This document shows, piece by piece, positions 13,030 to 17,800 of a stretch of 17,800 nucleotides of DNA. The DNA is from Lachnospiraceae bacterium (GTDB lineage: Bacteria > Bacillota > Clostridia > Lachnospirales > Lachnospiraceae). The DNA lies in contig DMLD01000086.1 of NCBI GenBank assembly GCA_003453515.1, forward strand, positions 1-17,800, read 5' to 3'. The notes beneath the pieces are model-generated. The model made no database searches. It saw only the letters and a program-made list of their open reading frames with translations, and was not told the origin of the DNA. Within the stretch, counting starts at the first letter, position 1; each line of letters begins with the position of its first letter. The position numbers and the translations under genes were made by a program.

Positions 13030-16000
13030 CTACTTATCGTATGACTTCCTGATGTTGTTGATATCCTCGGTGCTTCCGCCCCCATCGTCATCCGGAGCTC
13101 TGAACCCGCCCTTTTTCACGATCCTCATGAAAGCGTCGACCACATCCGGCGTGAGCTGCGTACCCGACACCTCCTGAATGATGGAGACCGCCTTATCAAA
13201 GTTCATGCGTTTTCTGTACGGTCTGTCGGAGTACATCGCATCGAACGTGTCCGCGACCGCTATGATCTGAGCGACCCTCGGTATCTCATCGCCCTTAAGT
13301 CCGTTGGGGTAGCCCTTGCCGTCAGGTCTTTCGTGGTGCGCACCGGCTCCTATGGCAAGGTCGGGCATGATGCTGATATTTTTAAGTACATTGTAACCCT
13401 GTGCGGAATGGGACTTGATTATCGCAAATTCCTCGTCGGTCAGCTTGCCCTGCTTGTTAAGTACCTCCTCCGGGACACCTATCTTTCCTATATCGTGAAG
13501 CAGTGCTATATTATGGTATTGCTCGACCTTCTCCTCGTCGTAGCCAAGCTCTCTTGCAAGCATGACAGTATACTCGGCGACCCTCGCGGAGTGACCCTTG
13601 GTATACTTATCCTTCATATCTATCGTCTTTGAGAACGACTCAACTATCTCACGAATAAGGAGCTTATCCCTTTCCTGCTTCTTAACATAGGCTCTGGTTT
13701 TTCTGACGATGTATAGCCTTACTATCACCGCTACTACAGCCAAAGCCAGTATGATACAAAGAACCATAAACCACAGCTCTTCATATAGTGATTTTTCCTT
13801 GATTATCTTTATCTGTGTCGTCTGCTGTATCTTTCCGGTTGATGTGTTGACGACAGACAGCTCGTATGAGAATTCACCGCCGGAGATATTTGTATATCTG
13901 ACGGGCTGCATATCCTTTTTAAATACGGTGTTTGCCTCCTTGTCGACTCCGTCAAGAAAGTATCTTATCCTCGGATTCTGCATGGAGTAGGTGAGCGCAA
14001 AACCGTATATCGTAACCGCGCTTGCCGATGACGGGAGCCTGATGACGCCCTCATAGTCGGGATAATATCTCTCCTCATCGGCTTCAACATAAGGTACTGT
14101 CAGCTTGATATCATGAGTTTTTTCAAAATACCTGTTGATATCAATTGTAAACACTCCTGTCCTGCCTGCCACATAGAGCTTGCCCAGCTTGTCCTGAGCG
14201 CTGTATGCGTTTACGGTCGCCATACATGGAAGCCCGCTTGTATAGTCATAGTGAAGGTACTCAAACTTTTCCTTCTCTATCATATCCCTCGCTTTAACAA
14301 CATAGAATCCGTTCGATGCAACCACCCACGCATTCTCTCCGTCGTCAAAGTATATATCGTAGTTGTTGGTGTAGGGAAAGCCCTCAACGGTCTTGATGGC
14401 ACCATCCTTCATATACTGGATGGAGTTGGAGGTAATGATCCATGTCACACCTCTCTTTTCATCATTTTTCATACGGAGTATGACATCACTCGTCAGTCCG
14501 TCCTCGCGTCCCATATGGGTTATATTGTTGCCGTCAACTATATAAATACCACCGCCGTCGGTTCCCAGATAATACTTTCCGTCACTTTCAACCACAGTCA
14601 GCACAACCGTATTACCCATTCCTTCGTCATAGCCTATGGTCTTTTCAACCTTATTGTTCCTTATTATGGCAAGGCCACCGTTGGTTGCGGCAAGTATACT
14701 TCCGTCACTTCCGAGCGTCGTTGACCTGATCTGGTTACTCTTTAATCCGTTGTTCACGGTCAGCGAGGATATCACACCTGTCTTTGACAAATAGACAAGT
14801 CCGAGATCATTGGTGTATGTCGATATCCACATGCCGCCATTGTCATCCTCCATAAGGCATCTGACTCTTGTCCCCTTTAAGTATGCGGCAAGCTTATCAC
14901 CCTTTATCGGGGTATAGTCCTTACTCAGCACCTGCATTCCGTCATCCGTGCCTATATATATCCTATCGTTGTGGATACATGTCGCATTTACGACAGAGTC
15001 ATCGAGATCATCGTGATCGGTTATATCCGAAAACTTGTTAGCAACGATCTTCATCACGCCCTGTCTGACGGATGCAAACCAGAGATTGCCCTCATAGTCC
15101 TCTTCCATAGAGTTGATGGATGAGTTCATGGGAAGGTTTTCCAGCACATGATAACCGTTCGAATCATCGAGCCAACCTATCATGTCATCTCTTATGACCC
15201 AGATACGGTTACTTGCATAGTTTATGACATTGACGGGTTTTTCATAATCCTCCTCTTCGCTCTCCCGGCTCTTCCCGCTTATTTGTATCCATTTTACATC
15301 CTTAAACTTGTCGTCAAAGCTGCCGTATCCCACTGTTCCGGCACGTGTCCCGATGTAGAGCATGCCTTCATTTTTCGGATCCGGAAAAATAGTTCTCACG
15401 GTTCCTGCATCCAAATCCTCGACACTTAAGTAAGCAAGCACCTTAAGATCCCTTATCATAAAAATGGCACCGGTCGAGTCACAACCGTATATGGTACCCT
15501 TGGCGTCAGCCTTGAGATTCTCTATATATTTATCATTGATCATGGGCTCATCCAAAGCATGGATCTCCATTTGTTCATCAACATAGTAGATGCCTTCGGT
15601 TGTTCCTATGATAATATTACCATTGTTGTCCTCGGTTATTGATCTGATGGATGAGCTCCTGAGTCCGTCGGTGTAGTCATACTTCCAACTCTTATCCTTA
15701 TGGATGGCAAGAACACCGTTATCATTGGTACCGATCCACAGATATCTCCTTGTGTCCTCATAAAGCGCATTGACGCTGGTTATACCCGAGGGAGAGGTCT
15801 GTCTCTCAAACGAGGTTCCGTCATGACGGATGAGTCCCGAGTATCCTCCTACCCAGATAAAGCCATCCTTTGTTGACAGTACCACATTGGCATCGGAAGT
15901 CGGAAGTCCGTTGGTCGCATCGTAGACATCGACCGAATACCCCAGTTCATCTGTCTGGTTTGTGACCGCGGCACCGCCTCCCACAACTGATGTCGAACTT

Positions 16001-16125
16001 CCCGATGCACTCACCGCCTCCGCGAGAGCACCCTCATCACCTGTCTCCAAAACTCCAACTATACCCATGGTCATCGCCAATAACAACACTCCCACCGTTG
16101 CCATGACACGTATCTTCACTTTCAT
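13030..16125 (-). CDS. Extracytoplasmic beta-propeller sensor with HD-GYP c-di-GMP phosphodiesterase
   Basis: 1031 residues. An N-terminal signal segment (about 8-27) is followed by many Reg_prop-type repeats (about 60-680; NGLPTSDANVVLSTKDG is the first). A Y_Y_Y-like beta domain precedes a transmembrane helix at 774-796. The cytoplasmic HD-GYP domain has H867-D868 in HDIGKIG, HHE near 920 and DGKGYP around 925-930, all expected for c-di-GMP hydrolysis. This is the layout of hybrid sensors that read an external ligand (often a polysaccharide in gut bacteria), with a phosphodiesterase instead of a kinase output. The ATG at 16125 is only 1 nt from its GGAGG. The in-frame GTG two codons on (16119) has the ideal 7-nt spacing and may be the real start. 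Confidence 0.9.
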   Translation of the reverse strand: MKVKIRVMATVGVLLLAMTMGIVGVLETGDEGALAEAVSASGSSTSVVGGGAAVTNQTDELGYSVDVYDATNGLPTSDANVVLSTKDGFIWVGGYSGLIRHDGTSFERQTSPSGITSVNALYEDTRRYLWIGTNDNGVLAIHKDKSWKYDYTDGLRSSSIRSITEDNNGNIIIGTTEGIYYVDEQMEIHALDEPMINDKYIENLKADAKGTIYGCDSTGAIFMIRDLKVLAYLSVEDLDAGTVRTIFPDPKNEGMLYIGTRAGTVGYGSFDDKFKDVKWIQISGKSRESEEEDYEKPVNVINYASNRIWVIRDDMIGWLDDSNGYHVLENLPMNSSINSMEEDYEGNLWFASVRQGVMKIVANKFSDITDHDDLDDSVVNATCIHNDRIYIGTDDGMQVLSKDYTPIKGDKLAAYLKGTRVRCLMEDDNGGMWISTYTNDLGLVYLSKTGVISSLTVNNGLKSNQIRSTTLGSDGSILAATNGGLAIIRNNKVEKTIGYDEGMGNTVVLTVVESDGKYYLGTDGGGIYIVDGNNITHMGREDGLTSDVILRMKNDEKRGVTWIITSNSIQYMKDGAIKTVEGFPYTNNYDIYFDDGENAWVVASNGFYVVKARDMIEKEKFEYLHYDYTSGLPCMATVNAYSAQDKLGKLYVAGRTGVFTIDINRYFEKTHDIKLTVPYVEADEERYYPDYEGVIRLPSSASAVTIYGFALTYSMQNPRIRYFLDGVDKEANTVFKKDMQPVRYTNISGGEFSYELSVVNTSTGKIQQTTQIKIIKEKSLYEELWFMVLCIILALAVVAVIVRLYIVRKTRAYVKKQERDKLLIREIVESFSKTIDMKDKYTKGHSARVAEYTVMLARELGYDEEKVEQYHNIALLHDIGKIGVPEEVLNKQGKLTDEEFAIIKSHSAQGYNVLKNISIMPDLAIGAGAHHERPDGKGYPNGLKGDEIPRVAQIIAVADTFDAMYSDRPYRKRMNFDKAVSIIQEVSGTQLTPDVVDAFMRIVKKGGFRAPDDDGGGSTEDINNIRKSYDK

Positions 16126-16159
16126 GCCTCCAAATATAAAATATACTTCATATATAGAT

Positions 16160-16187
16160 TTTATATCCTTTTACCCGATATAGTCAA
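16160..16187 (-). promoter_or_regulatory. Promoter of the HD-GYP sensor gene
   Basis: Minus-strand -35 TTGACT (16182-16187), 16-bp spacer, -10 TATAAA (16160-16165), about 35 bp upstream of the start codon. It is divergent from the promoter of the plus-strand gene, with about 50 bp between the two -35 boxes. Confidence 0.7.
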
Positions 16188-16238
16188 CTGTTTTTTCATT
16201 TTTAAGAATTCCTGTATTTACTATATACGGACGATCCC

Positions 16239-16267
16239 TTGATTTTGATCCGTAATAGTGGTATAGT
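16239..16267 (+). promoter_or_regulatory. Promoter of the secreted Ig-like protein gene
   Basis: -35 TTGATT (16239-16244), 17-bp spacer, -10 TATAGT (16262-16267). Transcription should start near 16274, leaving a leader of about 80 nt. Confidence 0.75.
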
Positions 16268-16277
16268 GAAGAGGATG

Positions 16278-16335
16278 TTGCTGTTTGCGGCAAGAACACC
16301 TGTGTAAGGTAAGACCGCAAACAGCCTCACAGCAA
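16278..16335 (+). promoter_or_regulatory. 5'-leader stem-loop with alternative pairing
   Basis: GCTGTTTGCGG (16280-16290) is perfectly complementary to CCGCAAACAGC (16315-16325), an 11-bp stem with a 24-nt loop. TTGCTG (16278-16283) can instead pair with CAGCAA (16330-16335), so two mutually exclusive structures are possible just before the ribosome site (GGAGGA at 16342-16347). I do not recognise a known riboswitch class. It may be an RNA regulatory element, a stabilising 5' stem or a DNA operator. Confidence 0.6.
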
Positions 16336-16354
16336 AATAACGGAGGATAAGAAT

Positions 16355-17638
16355 ATGAACAAACGACTGAAAAACAAACTTGCAATAGTTCTTGCATTAT
16401 CACTTATGGCAGGCATGATTCACTCTCCCGTGACAGATGCCGCCAAAAAGGTTCCCTCCTTTTCAGTGACCAAAAAAACACTTGAAGCAGGAACCTCATT
16501 TAACCTGAAAGTCAAGAAAAATAAAGCGAGCAAGATCATAGGCACATCATGGTCCGTAAATCTCGTGGGTCAGCGTGCGATCAGTATGACGGAATCCGGC
16601 AAGACCTACGCTCTCATCACTGCCAACTCGCTTGTAGGCATCAGCAAGGCGCAGGCAAGGGTCACAGCCAAGGTAAGATATAAAGTCGGCAAGAAGAAAA
16701 AAACCAAGAAGCTCACATGCGTTATAACCGTACTTGATCCAAACGCTTCAGCAAGTACTCCTACGCCGGCTATCACAACACCTACACCTGAGGTGATAAT
16801 ATTCACCCCGACTCCTTCGGCCACAGCCTCTGCTTCTCCAACCCCGACACCCGCCGGTGAGTTTTTGGTGGATCAAGGGAAGTCAACCGTAAGCATTGAC
16901 AATGATTACAATACGATAGTGACTGTTTACTTCAACCAAAAATACGACAATGTAACCTCTTATGATGCAACACCGACTCCGACCGTACCTGCATCAGCGG
17001 ATACCGGATATTGGACAACAAACGTATCCAATGTTGCCAGGTTCTACGATTCATCTAACAAGGAACAAAAAATAGAAAGGATCACAAGACCAAATGAGAA
17101 TAATTCACCTGACAGCCTTCAGATAAACCTTGGTGTATACAGACCAAAGGGCACATATCATATCGACCTGATGGGCTTTCGCGCATATGGCAGCCGCGAG
17201 ACCAACCCGGTATCGCACACCGCTACCATCACAACAAACACTACTGCTCTTACGATAGATACAAATTCAAGCAGCTATCAGACCTACACCGGAGCAAATG
17301 CCGTAAACGGCTCGATACTTCTCACACTCAAGGGCTGGAATGCAACACTGAAAAGCACCTCGGAGTTCCAGTCGCTCATATCTGCGCTGACAAGGGGTCA
17401 CATAACGATCGTTGACAGCAACGGAAACGCCTATTCTATACAGGACATAAGCTCAAACACTACTGATAATTCGCTTTTACTTGTTGTCTCGGTCTCAGGC
17501 AATTCCAATTCGGGAACAGCGATCGAGTACTTCAGGGTAAGCTTTGATGAGTATGTTCCGTATATGCTTTTCAAGGCACCGTCACAGGGCTTACTTACCG
17601 CAGAGAACGGCTTTACGATCAACAGATATGCATCCTGA
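16355..17638 (+). CDS. Secreted Ig-like protein with Thr-Pro linker, function unknown
   Basis: 427 residues. A signal peptide (about 1-30, ending VTDAA) is followed by a lysine-rich beta-sandwich-like domain (31-128) resembling small Ig-like surface domains of Lachnospiraceae. A low-complexity linker with four TPTP blocks spans 134-167, and a C-terminal beta-rich domain rich in Ser/Thr/Asn spans 168-427. A further TPTP stretch (206-213) interrupts the start of the C-terminal domain. There is no LPxTG or clear anchor at the end, so it is probably released or held non-covalently by the wall. The ATG follows GGAGGA with 7-nt spacing. It is the only complete gene on the plus strand, diverges from the HD-GYP sensor and ends at a strong terminator. 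I do not recognise a catalytic motif. Confidence 0.8.
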   Translation: MNKRLKNKLAIVLALSLMAGMIHSPVTDAAKKVPSFSVTKKTLEAGTSFNLKVKKNKASKIIGTSWSVNLVGQRAISMTESGKTYALITANSLVGISKAQARVTAKVRYKVGKKKKTKKLTCVITVLDPNASASTPTPAITTPTPEVIIFTPTPSATASASPTPTPAGEFLVDQGKSTVSIDNDYNTIVTVYFNQKYDNVTSYDATPTPTVPASADTGYWTTNVSNVARFYDSSNKEQKIERITRPNENNSPDSLQINLGVYRPKGTYHIDLMGFRAYGSRETNPVSHTATITTNTTALTIDTNSSSYQTYTGANAVNGSILLTLKGWNATLKSTSEFQSLISALTRGHITIVDSNGNAYSIQDISSNTTDNSLLLVVSVSGNSNSGTAIEYFRVSFDEYVPYMLFKAPSQGLLTAENGFTINRYAS

Positions 17639-17673
17639 CATATTCATTTCGGCAGATTTGTCTATATAAAAAT

Positions 17674-17706
17674 ATGGGACACCATGATAACCGGTGTCCC
17701 ATTTTT
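17674..17706. terminator. Bidirectional intrinsic terminator
   Basis: A 10-bp perfect stem ATGGGACACC (17674-17683) / GGTGTCCCAT (17693-17702) with a 9-nt loop is followed by TTTTT on the plus strand and by an AT-rich ATATTTTTATA on the minus strand. It lies between the convergent gene ends at 17638 and 17740 and should serve both. Confidence 0.9.
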
Positions 17707-17739
17707 ATTTGTCTGATCATATGCGATAGTCACTGCTTA

Positions 17740-17800
17740 TCAATACTCAGGGACCGCATCATACTTCTTCTGCTCCTCCTTCGCTGCCTCCACAGCCTCC
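17740..17800 (-). CDS. C-terminal end of a minus-strand gene (cut by window edge)
   Basis: The last 19 codons and a TGA stop (17740-17742) of a frame that enters from the right edge. The tail is rich in Glu, Ala, Lys and Gln and looks like the end of a charged helix, closing with PEY. It ends just before the bidirectional terminator, which supports it as a real gene end. The product cannot be named from so little sequence. Confidence 0.5.
   Translation of the reverse strand, partial: EAVEAAKEEQKKYDAVPEY

Overview
The window looks like a chromosome segment of an anaerobic Clostridia member, most likely Lachnospiraceae. This rests on gene content (a dlt-like acylation operon with the order A-C-B-D, NHLM-type peptide exporters, HypB, choline-binding-type repeats on a secreted transglutaminase-like protein), strong AGGAGG ribosome binding sites and mid-range GC. 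The genus is not determined. Nearly all genes are on the minus strand; one complete gene is on the plus strand.

Read in the direction of minus-strand transcription (right to left): after a 19-codon gene tail at the right edge and a convergent plus-strand gene for a secreted Ig-like/threonine-proline-linker protein (16355-17638), there is a 1031-residue sensor with an extracytoplasmic beta-propeller and a cytoplasmic HD-GYP c-di-GMP phosphodiesterase (13030-16125). A clear sigma-70 promoter then starts a likely operon: hypB (nickel GTPase), a PAS/degenerate-GGDEF/EAL phosphodiesterase, a previously untracked 58-codon gene (10144-10320), two NHLM-family ABC transporters (one with a C39 leader peptidase) and a short HlyD-like adaptor.

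The 58-codon gene is the most interesting item. Its first 18 residues are a textbook double-glycine leader, and the remaining 40 residues carry a complete classical C2H2 zinc-finger motif (C-x2-C-x3-F-x5-L-x2-H-x4-H). It lies 18 bp upstream of its apparent exporters, and no modification enzyme is in the window. The inferred system is the processing and secretion of a small zinc-finger peptide, possibly under c-di-GMP-linked and metal-linked control.

Downstream of the adaptor is a gene-free stretch of about 580 bp (4716-5295). It holds nested long inverted repeats: a 247-bp near-symmetric palindrome, a 140-bp hairpin, outer inverted repeats that enclose both, and a 15-bp direct repeat that overlaps the adaptor's stop codon. 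These look like MITE-type elements or a large structured RNA.

The left end holds a secreted transglutaminase-like protein with its own promoter and operator-like palindrome. It is followed by a dlt-like cassette: an adenylating enzyme, a carrier protein, an MBOAT acyltransferase and the start of an SGNH/DltD-like protein. This cassette probably activates an amino acid, loads it on the carrier and transfers it across the membrane onto a surface polymer. The adenylation pocket differs from that of true DltA, so the transferred group may not be D-alanine.
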